Shown here in pieces: positions 25,140-34,526 of a stretch of DNA of 64,000 nt. The notes under the pieces are model-generated. The model was not told the origin of the DNA. It did not search any database and was given only the letters and a program-made list of their open reading frames with translations. How positions within the stretch are numbered: position 1 is the stretch's first letter; every line of letters begins with the position of its first letter. The stretch is from Bacillus sp. FJAT-50079. GTDB lineage: Bacteria; Bacillota; Bacilli; Bacillales; Bacillaceae_C. Location of the stretch: assembly GCF_018343515.1 (NCBI RefSeq), contig NZ_JAGYPD010000005.1, positions 140,908 to 204,907 on the forward strand, given 5' to 3'. Both the position numbers and the translations under genes were made by a program.

Positions 25140-25890
25140 TTACTTTCACTCCCTGCTCGCGGCACAATGCTTTTACTTCTGCTACATTGATGATATTTTC
25201 GTGAAAAATCGATGCGGCTAACGCAGCGGCAACATTTGTTCCTTTAAACACCTCGACAATATGCTCACCATTTCCGCAACCGCCTGAGGCGATTACAGGA
25301 AGACTAACTGCATCGACAATGGCTTGCGTTAAAGCTAAATCATACCCGTCCTTAACGCCGTCACGATCAACGCTCGTTAATAAAATCGAGCCTGCACCAA
25401 GTTCCTCAAGTTTTTTTGCCCATTCAATCGCGTCAAGCCCCGAATCATGCAACCCGCCGCGTGTCATCACATGCCATGAGCCATCAGGAAAAAGCTTCGC
25501 ATCAACCGCCGCAACAATTCGATCACGACCAAATTTTTCCGCTGCTTCAGCAATTAGCTCAGGACGGACAACTGCTGCCGAGCTAATCCCAACTTTATCT
25601 GCGCCGGCTTCAAGCACTCGTGAAATATCATCGAGTGATTTGATGCCGCCGCCGACTGTAAAGGGAACTTTCACTTTTTCTGCGACTCGCTTCACGACGT
25701 CAACGATCGTATCTCTTCCTTCAGTTGTCGCGGAAATATCTAAAAACACTAATTCATCTGCGCCATTGTCGGAATAATTTTTTGCCATTTCAACAGGGTC
25801 ACCCATTTCGCGCAATCCTTCAAAATTAACACCTTTCACGACTTTTCCGTCTTTCACATCTAAACATGGAATGATTTTTTTTAGTGTCAT
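25129..25890 (-). CDS. hisF: Imidazole glycerol phosphate synthase, cyclase subunit
   Basis: A 253-aa TIM-barrel cyclase. The catalytic aspartates are in [10 protein letters not shown] (about 11) and AAVDAK (about 130), and the phosphate-binding glycines are in GGGIKS and ASGGCG. It needs ammonia from the HisH glutaminase. hisH is not in this operon, so either the subunit is encoded elsewhere or free ammonium is used. It overlaps hisA by 4 nt and hisI by 11 nt. Confidence 0.97.
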   Translation of the reverse strand: MTLKKIIPCLDVKDGKVVKGVNFEGLREMGDPVEMAKNYSDNGADELVFLDISATTEGRDTIVDVVKRVAEKVKVPFTVGGGIKSLDDISRVLEAGADKVGISSAAVVRPELIAEAAEKFGRDRIVAAVDAKLFPDGSWHVMTRGGLHDSGLDAIEWAKKLEELGAGSILLTSVDRDGVKDGYDLALTQAIVDAVSLPVIASGGCGNGEHIVEVFKGTNVAAALAASIFHENIINVAEVKALCREQGVKVSES

Positions 25891-26594
25891 TGTACACCGC
25901 CTCTTAATTTGACTGTTCCTTCATACATCGCTTTTCCAACGATTGCCTCGGTAATTCCAAGTTCCGCGATCGCATCGAGATCTGCTTGATTTCGAATCCC
26001 ACCTGAAGCAACAATCGTACAATCAACTGCCTCGTTTATCTTTTTCAGTTGTTCAAGATTTGGTCCTGCCATCGTCCCATCTTTAGAAATATCAGTAAAA
26101 ACAATCGTCTTTACGCCAAGTTGCTCCATTTTTTGGGCAAATTCAATGTAATCGACGTCTGTCTCTGCAATCCAACCGCTCACAGCGACTTTCTCGTCAC
26201 GAGCGTCGATGCCTACGACGATATTTGCTTGATAATTTTTTAGCGCCTCTTTTAAGAAGCTTTCATCTTCCAATGCAGCTGTACCTAGAACAACCCTTGA
26301 AACACCCGCTTTAATATACGATCTTACCGTTTCCATCGAGCGAATGCCGCCACCTACTTGGATTGGAACGGACGATATTTCACAGAGTTGAGAAATCAAT
26401 TCAAGCTGTTCCGGTTTGCCAGAACGAGCGCCATCCAAGTCGACAATATGAATGATCTCAGCACCATCTGCGATAAATGTTTTCAGCTGTGAAATCGGAT
26501 CACTGCCTACCTGCATCGTTTGCTTAAAATCACCTTGATAAAGCCTTACACATTTTCCATTTATTAAGTCCATTGCTGGCAAAATCTTCATCAT
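25887..26594 (-). CDS. hisA: ProFAR isomerase (HisA)
   Basis: A 235-aa TIM-barrel isomerase of histidine synthesis. Catalytic aspartates lie in LPAMDLING (about 8) and TDISKDGT (about 130), with phosphate-binding GGGIRS (about 80) and ASGGIR. GGGGG precedes the tandem ATG ATG start. The gene immediately upstream should be hisH in Bacillus-type operons, but a 21-bp repeat array is there instead. Confidence 0.96.
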   Translation of the reverse strand: MMKILPAMDLINGKCVRLYQGDFKQTMQVGSDPISQLKTFIADGAEIIHIVDLDGARSGKPEQLELISQLCEISSVPIQVGGGIRSMETVRSYIKAGVSRVVLGTAALEDESFLKEALKNYQANIVVGIDARDEKVAVSGWIAETDVDYIEFAQKMEQLGVKTIVFTDISKDGTMAGPNLEQLKKINEAVDCTIVASGGIRNQADLDAIAELGITEAIVGKAMYEGTVKLRGGVQ

Positions 26595-26613
26595 GCATCC
26601 CCCTGAATCGCAA

Positions 26614-26760
26614 TTACTACCAATGATTGCGTATTTACTACCGATCTTGAGTTGTTTACTACCGATTATTGCAGATTTACTACCGATCTTTGGTCATTTA
26701 CTACCGATTGTCGCAGGTTTACTAACGATCTTCGCCACTTTACTACCGATTGTAAAATCC
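26614..26760. repeat. Tandem array, 21-bp unit, 7 copies, in the hisH position
   Basis: TTACTACC recurs at 26614, 26635, 26656, 26677, 26698, 26719 and 26740, exactly 21 bp apart. A conserved 12-mer TTTACTACCGAT is followed by nine variable bases. The variable part alternates between a CTT-start type and a (T/G)-start, often GC-A type, suggesting a 42-bp dimeric higher-order unit. The array fills the hisB-hisA gap. Confidence 0.95.
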
Positions 26761-26766
26761 TACCAC

Positions 26767-27354
26767 TTATTCAAGCAGCCCTTTTGTCGAATTGACCCCT
26801 TTGATGTTCGGATCAATTTGCACGGCTTGTGCGAGCGAGCGTCCTAACGCTTTAAACAATGCTTCAATTTTATGATGTGTATTTTCTCCATATAAAACAC
26901 GGGCATGCAACGTTATCCCTGAATTAAAAGCAAAGGCGCGGAAAAACTCTTTCACAAGCTCTGTGTCAAAATTGCCTAATGATTGGCGTTCAAATTCGCC
27001 TTCAAAATGGAGAAATGGGCGCCCGCTAATATCTAAAGCGACAAAGCCGAGCGATTCATCCATTGGCACATAAGCGGAACCGTAGCGAACGATCCCTACC
27101 TTATTCCCAAGAGCTTCACGGATTGCTTTCCCGAGAACGATGCCCGCATCCTCAACGGTGTGATGACTATCAATATGTAAGTCACCGTCTACCTTTAACG
27201 TTAGTCCGAATCTGCCATGCCGAGCAAACGCATCGAGCATATGATCAAAAAAACCAACACCTGTTTTAATCTCAACGACTTCTGGATCGTCCAAACGAAT
27301 TTCTAACTCAATTTTTGTTTCTGAAGTTTCTCTTCTATTTGATGCGCTACGCAT
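26767..27354 (-). CDS. hisB: Imidazoleglycerol-phosphate dehydratase
   Basis: A 195-aa monofunctional IGP dehydratase with the manganese-binding motifs [13 protein letters not shown] (about 43-55), DSHHTVED (about 67-74) and [13 protein letters not shown] (about 163-175). No phosphatase domain, as usual outside enterobacteria. ATG at 27354 follows GGAGTG and overlaps the hisC stop; the resulting 195 aa is the usual family length. Confidence 0.97.
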   Translation of the reverse strand: MRSASNRRETSETKIELEIRLDDPEVVEIKTGVGFFDHMLDAFARHGRFGLTLKVDGDLHIDSHHTVEDAGIVLGKAIREALGNKVGIVRYGSAYVPMDESLGFVALDISGRPFLHFEGEFERQSLGNFDTELVKEFFRAFAFNSGITLHARVLYGENTHHKIEALFKALGRSLAQAVQIDPNIKGVNSTKGLLE

Positions 27355-28408
27355 TGCTTTCACTCCATTCACTTAATGCCGATCGCAGACGATCATGCTC
27401 CTCCGTCGTTCCAGCCGAAATTCTGATTGCTTTTAATGATTCATCATCGAAGAAGCGGATTTTAATTTTTCTTTCATATAGAAAATCGGCTAATTGTTTT
27501 GCTCCATCCATTTTCATTAAGAAAAAATTCGCTTGGCTTGGAAAAAGGACAGCACTGTTCGTACGTGCTGCAAATTCCGTCATAATTTCTTCCAGCTCGG
27601 CGATTTGCTCCAATTGCAATAATAAAAATTGATCGAGCACATTTGGTTTTTCTAATAGCTGTGTCCCTAGCGATGCCGAAAGTGTATTAACGTTGTAAGG
27701 AGGCTTAATGCAGCTAATGCCAGCAATTAATTGATCATTAGCAATTAAAAAGCCGAGCCTTAATGCCGCCATCCCAAGTGCTTTTGACGCGGTTCGCAAA
27801 ATAATCAGATTTTCATAGTTAAGAAATTTGTTAGCGAACGCAGACTCTCCCGCAAAATCGATATATGCTTCATCCAAAATAAGCAAACCGCCTACTTGTG
27901 CGAGCTCCTTAATCAATGATTCAATTTCAGCTTCTGAATACAATTGTCCTGTTGGATTATTTGGGTTCGATAAAAATAATAATTTTGGCTTTTTCAACTG
28001 AATTTCCTCTTTCACCGTTTCAAGAGGAAGGGAAAAATCAGCCTTCAGATCAATCTTCGTTATATTCGCTCCCATAACGAGCGCATTCTTTTCATACATC
28101 GAAAAATCCGGTTCTAAAACAATGACTTGATCTCCTGGATCAAGTGCATATTGAGATATGATTGTAATCAATTCGTCAGAACCATTTCCCGGCAAAATAT
28201 TTTCAGCGGGAAAACCGCTGTATTTTGCAAAAGCAGTGACGAGCCGTTCAGAGCTTTCAGCCGGATAACGGTTAATCGCTATTTCTTCCAACTTTGAAAA
28301 ATCAGCAGATGAAAGCAGACTCATAAATGCCTCATTGCTATCGAGTCGAATCATATCATATTCAGGCTTTACTTTATACGGAGTTAATGTTTGAATCGAT
28401 TTTCTCAT
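27347..28408 (-). CDS. hisC: Histidinol-phosphate aminotransferase
   Basis: A 353-aa fold-type I PLP aminotransferase. SNPNNPTGQ (about 147-155) and the PLP lysine in [16 protein letters not shown] (about 208) are typical of HisC. It overlaps hisD by an ATGA. In B. subtilis hisC sits in the trp locus, so its presence within this his operon is a lineage difference, shared with some other Bacillaceae. Confidence 0.96.
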   Translation of the reverse strand: MRKSIQTLTPYKVKPEYDMIRLDSNEAFMSLLSSADFSKLEEIAINRYPAESSERLVTAFAKYSGFPAENILPGNGSDELITIISQYALDPGDQVIVLEPDFSMYEKNALVMGANITKIDLKADFSLPLETVKEEIQLKKPKLLFLSNPNNPTGQLYSEAEIESLIKELAQVGGLLILDEAYIDFAGESAFANKFLNYENLIILRTASKALGMAALRLGFLIANDQLIAGISCIKPPYNVNTLSASLGTQLLEKPNVLDQFLLLQLEQIAELEEIMTEFAARTNSAVLFPSQANFFLMKMDGAKQLADFLYERKIKIRFFDDESLKAIRISAGTTEEHDRLRSALSEWSESNA

Positions 28409-29688
28409 TGTTCCATCCTCACTTTTACAGCACGCGCATGGCCAGCCAATTGTTCTTCAGTCGCAATTCTTTCAATATATGGTGCCGCATTGCGCAATGC
28501 TTGCTCAGAATAATAAACATACGTCGTCTTTTTCACAAAATCATCAACAGATAACCCTGAAGAAAATCTCGCTGTTCCAGCCGTCGGTAAAACATGGTTA
28601 GGCCCTGCAAAATAATCTCCGACGGATTCTGGTGTGTAATGGCCGATAAATACAGAGCCAGCGTTTTTCACCTTGCTTAATTGGGCAAGAGGATCAGCGA
28701 CCTGCAATTCCAAATGTTCTGGGGCTAACGCATTAACAAGCCGGAAAGCTTCATCGAGCGATTCAACGAGAACGGCCGCTCCTTCAGATGTTAATGCCAC
28801 TTCGGCAATCTCTTTTCTCGGAAGTGTATCACATTGCTTTTTTAATTCTTCCTTCGTTTCCTTCAATATTTTTTCCGAAGTCGAAAAAAGAAACGGTCTT
28901 GCTTTTTGATCATGCTCAGCTTGAGCAAGCAGATCGGCGGCGATAAAGCGAGGGTTCGCTGTTTCATCGGCAATAATCGCCACTTCTGATGGTCCTGCAA
29001 TCATATCGATGCCAACATCTCCGAAAACAAGAGACTTTGCGCAAGCAACATACGCATTTCCAGGTCCAACAATTTTATCAACGGGATCAATTCCTTCGAT
29101 CCCATATGCCAATGTCGCAATCGCCTGGCTGCCGCCCATTTTATAAATCGTATGAACACCAGCTATATCAGCGGCAACAGATAAAATTGGTGAAATTGCT
29201 CCGCCATTTCGGGCAGGTGTTGTCATCACAATTTCGCTTACACCTGCTAAGACGGCAGGAATCGTATTCATTAACACCGTTGATGGATAAACAGCGGTAC
29301 CACCGGGAACATACACCCCGACCCTTTCGATTGGCCGAAAAAGCTGACCGCTCACGATGTCTTCCGTCATTTCCATCATTCTTGATTGTTGAAGTTGCTT
29401 TCCATGGAAAGAACGAATATTTGCGGCTGACTTTTGCAGCGATTCAATGACATCTTGAGGAACTTCCTCCCATGCCGCCTTTCTCTCTTCATCAGTAACT
29501 ATCCACTGTTCAGGAACTCCACCATCAAATTTTTCCGTATATTGTTTTAAAGCGGCTTCCCCATTTGCTTTAATGTTTTCAATCACTTCTTTTACTGTTT
29601 CGATGATTTGCCCATCAAACGAGCTTTTCTTTGTTTTCCTTGAAATAAATGTGGCGGTAAATTGATCAGCAAGATAAGTTGGTATCAT
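28405..29688 (-). CDS. hisD: Histidinol dehydrogenase
   Basis: A 427-aa NAD-dependent enzyme catalysing the last two steps of histidine synthesis. The zinc and substrate segments are visible: VPGGTAVYPSTVLMN (about 128-142), DMIAGPSEV (about 228-236), the catalytic Glu/His in LAPEHLEL (about 320) and GDYFAGPNHVLPT (about 357). ATG overlaps the hisG stop. Confidence 0.97.
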   Translation of the reverse strand: MIPTYLADQFTATFISRKTKKSSFDGQIIETVKEVIENIKANGEAALKQYTEKFDGGVPEQWIVTDEERKAAWEEVPQDVIESLQKSAANIRSFHGKQLQQSRMMEMTEDIVSGQLFRPIERVGVYVPGGTAVYPSTVLMNTIPAVLAGVSEIVMTTPARNGGAISPILSVAADIAGVHTIYKMGGSQAIATLAYGIEGIDPVDKIVGPGNAYVACAKSLVFGDVGIDMIAGPSEVAIIADETANPRFIAADLLAQAEHDQKARPFLFSTSEKILKETKEELKKQCDTLPRKEIAEVALTSEGAAVLVESLDEAFRLVNALAPEHLELQVADPLAQLSKVKNAGSVFIGHYTPESVGDYFAGPNHVLPTAGTARFSSGLSVDDFVKKTTYVYYSEQALRNAAPYIERIATEEQLAGHARAVKVRMEQ

Positions 29689-30305
29689 ATAACCGCCTCC
29701 TCCACTTTAAATGATTCAATTAATGGATAGAGCATTGCTTTTTTCAGCTTTAATGAATTTCGATTAGCAATGCAGCGTGCTGAAAGATCGAACATCTCTT
29801 CCTTAACGATAAGCCCGTTTTCCTCCAATGTATTGCCTGTTTCAACGATATCAACAATATCATCAGCAAGCCCGAGCAACGGTGCCAATTCCACTGATCC
29901 TTCTAATTTCACAATGTCAATCGACTTTCCTTTTTCGCGAAAATATTTCGTCGTTATGTTCGGATATTTAGTAGCAATCCGTTGTTTACGCTGTGAATAA
30001 TGTGTTAATGGCTCACCTGCAATCGCAAAGCGGCATTTTCCAAATGGAAGCGGTAATAGATCAAATACATCGGGCTCATTCTCTAATAAAATATCTGCAC
30101 CGATAATTCCAAGATCGGCAATCCCGTGTTCCACGTATGTAGCGACATCAACACCTTTAGCAAAAACAGCGAAAAATTCACTCGTTTCTACTTGCAGCTT
30201 TCTTCCTTTATCGATCAATGGCTGAACATCATAGCCACGTTCTTGTAAAAATGCGATAAACTGTCTTTCTAATCTTCCTTTTGTTAAAGCAAGGACTGGC
30301 TTCAT
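29685..30305 (-). CDS. hisG: ATP phosphoribosyltransferase, short form
   Basis: A 206-aa catalytic subunit of the first step of histidine synthesis. It is the short form lacking the C-terminal histidine-binding domain, so it depends on HisZ, encoded directly upstream with a 4-nt overlap. ADLGIIGADIL (about 62-72) and the PRPP loop VDIVETGNTLEENGL (about 153-167) are family marks. Confidence 0.97.
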   Translation of the reverse strand: MKPVLALTKGRLERQFIAFLQERGYDVQPLIDKGRKLQVETSEFFAVFAKGVDVATYVEHGIADLGIIGADILLENEPDVFDLLPLPFGKCRFAIAGEPLTHYSQRKQRIATKYPNITTKYFREKGKSIDIVKLEGSVELAPLLGLADDIVDIVETGNTLEENGLIVKEEMFDLSARCIANRNSLKLKKAMLYPLIESFKVEEAVI

Positions 30306-31426
30306 TTTTCTAACACCTCTAGCTTTCCATCCTTATTCGTAATTTCGAACACTTTATCATATCCATCTAACCGGGCATTTGCCGGTTGAACATCAACGAT
30401 GCAATCAGCAAATTCACTTCGCAATTGCTCCGCAAAGACAAGTGAATCATCTTCGGCAATAATACATATTTTTTGTTGTGATTTTTCGATTTGAATTTGT
30501 TCAGCTAGCACATCTACTTCAAACGCTAATCCTACGGCCGATACTTGTTCCTGAAATTGATCATATAATTGATCATAACGTCCACCTGAAAAGCAAACAG
30601 TACTTGATTGCTTCAAAAATCCTCGGAACATAATTCCTGAATAATAAGGTAGATTTTTTACTCTTCCTAGATCCACGAGTATTTCTTCATTCCCCGATTC
30701 TTTAATAATGAGGACAAGTTTTTTCAAATGCAAGAGCATATTTAATAATTCCGGCTTATTTTCCCAGCGTTTTTCGTATTCAGTGATAATTTCCATTTGG
30801 CCAAATGCATCTACTAAACTGGCTAATTCATTGGCTAATTTCTTATCACCATTTGCAGCGGCAATTTGGAATACTTCGTCCTTCTTTTTGTCATGCATCG
30901 CGATTCTTAACCGTTCGTGGTCTGCTCTAGATAAAGTTAATTCAGATGCAAGCTGTTCGTAAATTCCAGCATGCCCCAATTCAATTACACTTGCGCCGAC
31001 ATTCAATTCCTTTAAAAACGATTGAGCCATGAGTAAGCTTTCACCTTCTCCCATTAGCTCAGGCATATGAATCATTTCCACCCCCGCCTGATAATGCTCC
31101 ACACCAGGCATGTTCTGTTTAAAAACCGATCCGGCGTACGCCCATTTCTGCGGGTACTTCTCTTGGTTAGATAAGGCTCTTGCGATCGCCGTCGTCCAAT
31201 CTGGGCGGAGCACCTCAATCTCTCCTTCTGAATTGAACCATTTCATCATGTTTTGCAATTTCATATCAACATATTCGTTCGTAAAAGTTGATGCATATTC
31301 AATCACGGGTGTAGAAATTTCATTATACCCACGAAGTGTAGCCACTTTTCTGAACTTTTCTATTACATGAAAACGGCTGCTAACTGCCACTCCCATTTCA
31401 TCCTTGCTTCCGGCTGGCAAAAACAT
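30302..31426 (-). CDS. hisZ: ATP phosphoribosyltransferase regulatory subunit
   Basis: A 374-aa HisRS-like paralogue that activates short HisG and carries histidine feedback. Class II synthetase-like motifs are recognisable (FRKVATLRGYNEISTPVIEY near 30, LRPDWTTAIAR near 74, FSGGRYDQLYDQF near 280), but no anticodon-binding domain follows. RBS GAGGTG precedes ATG. It is the first gene of the operon, behind a good promoter. No T-box or leader peptide is visible in the short leader. Confidence 0.95.
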   Translation of the reverse strand: MFLPAGSKDEMGVAVSSRFHVIEKFRKVATLRGYNEISTPVIEYASTFTNEYVDMKLQNMMKWFNSEGEIEVLRPDWTTAIARALSNQEKYPQKWAYAGSVFKQNMPGVEHYQAGVEMIHMPELMGEGESLLMAQSFLKELNVGASVIELGHAGIYEQLASELTLSRADHERLRIAMHDKKKDEVFQIAAANGDKKLANELASLVDAFGQMEIITEYEKRWENKPELLNMLLHLKKLVLIIKESGNEEILVDLGRVKNLPYYSGIMFRGFLKQSSTVCFSGGRYDQLYDQFQEQVSAVGLAFEVDVLAEQIQIEKSQQKICIIAEDDSLVFAEQLRSEFADCIVDVQPANARLDGYDKVFEITNKDGKLEVLEK

Positions 31427-31493
31427 ATTCGGTCACCTCTGATTTCTTTATTCCACTATCACTCTATCGAACTAAAGGATTTAAGTTGATCTC

Positions 31494-31522
31494 ACTTTAT
31501 CATAAAAGAAAAAAGCAGTCAA
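31494..31522 (-). promoter_or_regulatory. Promoter of the histidine operon
   Basis: TTGACT (31522-31517), 17 nt, TAAAGT (31499-31494). It leaves a leader of about 60 nt, too short for a T-box. Confidence 0.8.
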
Positions 31523-31547
31523 ACACTTTTAGATATTTCATATTAAA

Positions 31548-31581
31548 AGCCTGAAACGATTATAGTAAATCATTTCAGGCT
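31548..31581 (-). terminator. Terminator of the opp operon
   Basis: AGCCTGAAA (31548-31556) pairs with TTTCAGGCT (31573-31581), then TTTTAATA on the minus strand. It lies 10 nt after oppF and ahead of the his promoter. Confidence 0.85.
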
Positions 31582-31590
31582 GCATTGATT

Positions 31591-32580
31591 CTAATAAAGA
31601 TGACAAGCAACGAAATGCCCAGGCTTCACCTCTTGCCATTCCGGCTTCATCTTTGAACAAATTTCCATTGCTACGGGACAACGGGTTCGAAATACACAGC
31701 CGCTTGGTGGATCGATCGGACTTGGGACATCACCTTTTAAAACAATTCGTTCCCGTTGATGTGTAGGATCAGGAATCGGTACGGCCGATAGCAATGCTTG
31801 TGTATATGGATGGAGTGGGTCGTCATACAAACGTAAACTGTCTGTAAGCTCAACCATTTGCCCTAAATACATGACAACAATTCGATCAGAAATATATTTT
31901 ACCATCGATAAATCGTGAGCGATAAATAAATACGTTAAATCCATTTTCTTTTGAAGTTCTTTTAATAGATTAACAACTTGTGCTTGAATCGAAACATCAA
32001 GCGCAGATATCGGCTCATCACAAACGATAAATTTTGGATTTAGTGCGAGCGCACGAGCGATTCCAATTCTTTGTCGTTGTCCTCCACTAAACTCATGAGG
32101 AAAGCGATTCAAATGATCTGGATCTAACCCTACTAATGTGAGCAGCTCCTTAATTCGTTCTTTTTTCTTTTTGCCATGAAGCGTTCGATGAATGGCAAAT
32201 GGCTCGCCAATGATTTCCTCAACCGTCATTCGCGGGTTTAGTGAAGCATACGGATCTTGAAAAATCATCTGAATTTCACGCCGTAGCTTTGCCAGCTCAC
32301 GCTGATTCGCCGCATATATATTTTTCCCTTGATACAATACTTCTCCTTCCGTTGCTTCATATAAACGGACCATTGTTCGACCAGCTGTTGATTTGCCACA
32401 TCCACTTTCTCCAACAAGCCCAACCGTTTCCCCTTGATAAATATCCAATGTTAGTCCGTCGACTGCCTTTAATTGCTTATTTGCTACTGAAAAATACTTT
32501 TTCAGATTTCTTACTTGTAGTAAGGGAGATGAAGGAATATCATTCTTGTCAGCTATCTTACTATGAAGTTCGACTGTCAT
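31591..32580 (-). CDS. oppF: Oligopeptide ABC transporter ATPase OppF
   Basis: A 329-aa ATPase with Walker A GESGCGKST, signature FSGGQRQR, Walker B FIVCDEP and the C-terminal oligopeptide/dipeptide extension containing a Cys cluster (PPSGCVFRTRCPVAMEIC) typical of OppD/OppF. ATG at 32580 follows GGAGG by 6 nt and overlaps oppD; an upstream in-frame extension inside oppD is not supported. Last gene of oppABCDF. Confidence 0.94.
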   Translation of the reverse strand: MTVELHSKIADKNDIPSSPLLQVRNLKKYFSVANKQLKAVDGLTLDIYQGETVGLVGESGCGKSTAGRTMVRLYEATEGEVLYQGKNIYAANQRELAKLRREIQMIFQDPYASLNPRMTVEEIIGEPFAIHRTLHGKKKKERIKELLTLVGLDPDHLNRFPHEFSGGQRQRIGIARALALNPKFIVCDEPISALDVSIQAQVVNLLKELQKKMDLTYLFIAHDLSMVKYISDRIVVMYLGQMVELTDSLRLYDDPLHPYTQALLSAVPIPDPTHQRERIVLKGDVPSPIDPPSGCVFRTRCPVAMEICSKMKPEWQEVKPGHFVACHLY

Positions 32581-33584
32581 AACGTTCCTCCCCCTGTCAA
32601 TTGTTTTTTCGCTAATGGATGATGAAGCCAACATGAGGCAGATTGTTCGTTGTTTACCTCTTGTATTTCTGGTTGATGATCTTTGCATACATTCATCGCA
32701 AACTCACATCGTGCATAAAAAGGGCATCCTTTGGGCGGATCGATCAAGTCGGGCGGTGTACCAATAATCGGGGTAAGCGGTTGCTTTTTATCCATGTCAA
32801 GTCTTGGTACAGACCGAAGCAATCCTTTCGTATATGGATGCTGTGGCTGAGCAAATAGTTCTTCAACCGTTCCTGTTTCCACCACCTGACCCGCGTACAT
32901 AACAATGACTCTATCGCACATCTCGGCAACGACCCCTAGATCGTGAGTAATTAAAATAATCGATGTGCCTGTTTGCTCCTGAATCTCTTTCATTAATTCT
33001 AGTATTTGGGCTTGTATCGTTACATCAAGCGCTGTTGTAGGTTCGTCCGCGATTAACAGTCGGGGATTGCACGCCAAAGCAATTGCAATCATCGCCCTTT
33101 GTCTCATCCCTCCCGAATATTCATGAGGATATTGGGCAATTCTTTTTTCGGGTTGTGGGATACCGACAAGTTGAAGCAAGTGTAACGCCTTTTCAACGGC
33201 AGCTTTTTTTCCAATATTATTATGACGCATGAGCGCCTCAATAATTTGGTTGCCCACCTTGCTCGTTGGATTAAGTGAAGTCATCGGATCTTGAAAAATC
33301 ATACTAATTTGGTTTCCACGTATTTTTTGCATTTCTTTTTCACTTGCAGCAAGCAAATTTTTCCTATCAAAAATGATCGAACCTTGTTTATAGTGAACAG
33401 GTGGTGATGGTAAGAGCTTCATGATTGATTTAGCAGTCACACTTTTTCCGCAACCTGACTCACCTACGATGGCAATCGTTTCTCCTTCTTTCACCACAAA
33501 ATCAACGCCCCGAACGGCTTGTACTTCCCCAGCATACGTTTGGAAGGATACATGCAAATCTTTCACTTCTAAAATATTTTCCAT
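32577..33584 (-). CDS. oppD: Oligopeptide ABC transporter ATPase OppD
   Basis: A 335-aa ATPase: Walker A GESGCGKSV, signature YSGGMRQR, Walker B RLLIADEP, and the C-terminal Cys-containing extension (PPKGCPFYARCEFAMNVC), which in characterised members binds an Fe-S cluster or zinc. It pairs with OppF as a heterodimer. RBS GGGGAG is close to the ATG; the gene is 12 nt after oppC. Confidence 0.94.
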   Translation of the reverse strand: MENILEVKDLHVSFQTYAGEVQAVRGVDFVVKEGETIAIVGESGCGKSVTAKSIMKLLPSPPVHYKQGSIIFDRKNLLAASEKEMQKIRGNQISMIFQDPMTSLNPTSKVGNQIIEALMRHNNIGKKAAVEKALHLLQLVGIPQPEKRIAQYPHEYSGGMRQRAMIAIALACNPRLLIADEPTTALDVTIQAQILELMKEIQEQTGTSIILITHDLGVVAEMCDRVIVMYAGQVVETGTVEELFAQPQHPYTKGLLRSVPRLDMDKKQPLTPIIGTPPDLIDPPKGCPFYARCEFAMNVCKDHQPEIQEVNNEQSASCWLHHPLAKKQLTGGGTL

Positions 33585-33596
33585 AAGGCTCCCCTC

Positions 33597-34526
33597 CTAA
33601 TTCCGCAATCTTGGATCGAGGGCATCACGTAAACCATCCCCAAACACATTGAATGCCAGCATCGTCAAGGAAATTAATATAGATGGAATGAGCAATTGAT
33701 AAAAATTCCCGATATGAATGCTGCCAAGCGCATCATTCACAAGCGTTCCCCAGCTTGCTTGTGGAGGTTGAACGCCTAATCCAAGATAACTTAATGTTGC
33801 TTCAGCAAAAATAGCTGTCGGAACTGTCAAAGTTATATTGACAAGAATCGGACCAAGCGTGTTCGGAATCATATGCTTTCTCAATATCCAGCTCATTTTT
33901 GCCCCCATCGCTGTGGCAGCATGAACATATTCCATTTCCTTCAATTGAAGCACTTGACCGCGTACAAGCCGGGCCATCGGGATCCAGCCGGTAATTGTCA
34001 TCGCAATAATAATTGGCCAAATTCCTCTTTTCATCGCAATCATGACTAAAATGACGACTAATAAATACGGGATTGCATATAAAATTTCGGCAATTCTCAT
34101 CATTACATTATCCGTTCTTCCACTACGGATCGCCGATATCCCTCCATACACAACCCCAACAACGAAATCGATCAAAGCAGCCATAAAGCCAATAAATAAG
34201 GAAATCCTAGCTCCATACCAAGCACGTGTAAATAAATCCCTCCCTGCCGAGTCTGTCCCAAACCAATGCTCAGCATTCGGTCTCAAATTCTTTTTAGCAA
34301 AATCTTGCTCGTAATATGTAAATCCATTTAAATGCGGGCCAATGATCGCCATGATGAGAAGGAGGACAATCGTGATCAATCCAAACATCGCCAGTTTATT
34401 TGTTTTGAGCCTGCGCCAAACGTCCGCCCAATAGGAGATCGATGGCCTTGAAATTTTTTCTGCTGCCTCAAAATTATGAACAGCTGGCTGAAACATCTCT
34501 TCCGTCAGTTTGATTTGATTGCTCAT
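33597..34526 (-). CDS. oppC: Oligopeptide ABC transporter permease OppC
   Basis: A 309-aa permease with an N-terminal cytoplasmic segment, a first helix at about 42-64, then a periplasmic-type loop carrying HWFGTDSAGRDLFTRAWYGAR, the hallmark of OppC/DppC, and five further helices. The EAA-like loop is near HAATAMGAKMSWILRKHMIP. It overlaps oppB by an ATGA. Confidence 0.94.
   Translation of the reverse strand: MSNQIKLTEEMFQPAVHNFEAAEKISRPSISYWADVWRRLKTNKLAMFGLITIVLLLIMAIIGPHLNGFTYYEQDFAKKNLRPNAEHWFGTDSAGRDLFTRAWYGARISLFIGFMAALIDFVVGVVYGGISAIRSGRTDNVMMRIAEILYAIPYLLVVILVMIAMKRGIWPIIIAMTITGWIPMARLVRGQVLQLKEMEYVHAATAMGAKMSWILRKHMIPNTLGPILVNITLTVPTAIFAEATLSYLGLGVQPPQASWGTLVNDALGSIHIGNFYQLLIPSILISLTMLAFNVFGDGLRDALDPRLRN

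Noticed and set aside
26593..26847. Protein of LLPI-type heptads read from the 21-bp array
   Set aside because: The frame is open only because the period is a multiple of three; it has no RBS and runs antisense into hisB.
31427..31493. T-box or leader peptide for the his operon
   Set aside because: The predicted leader is about 60 nt and contains no T-box sequence or His-codon run.
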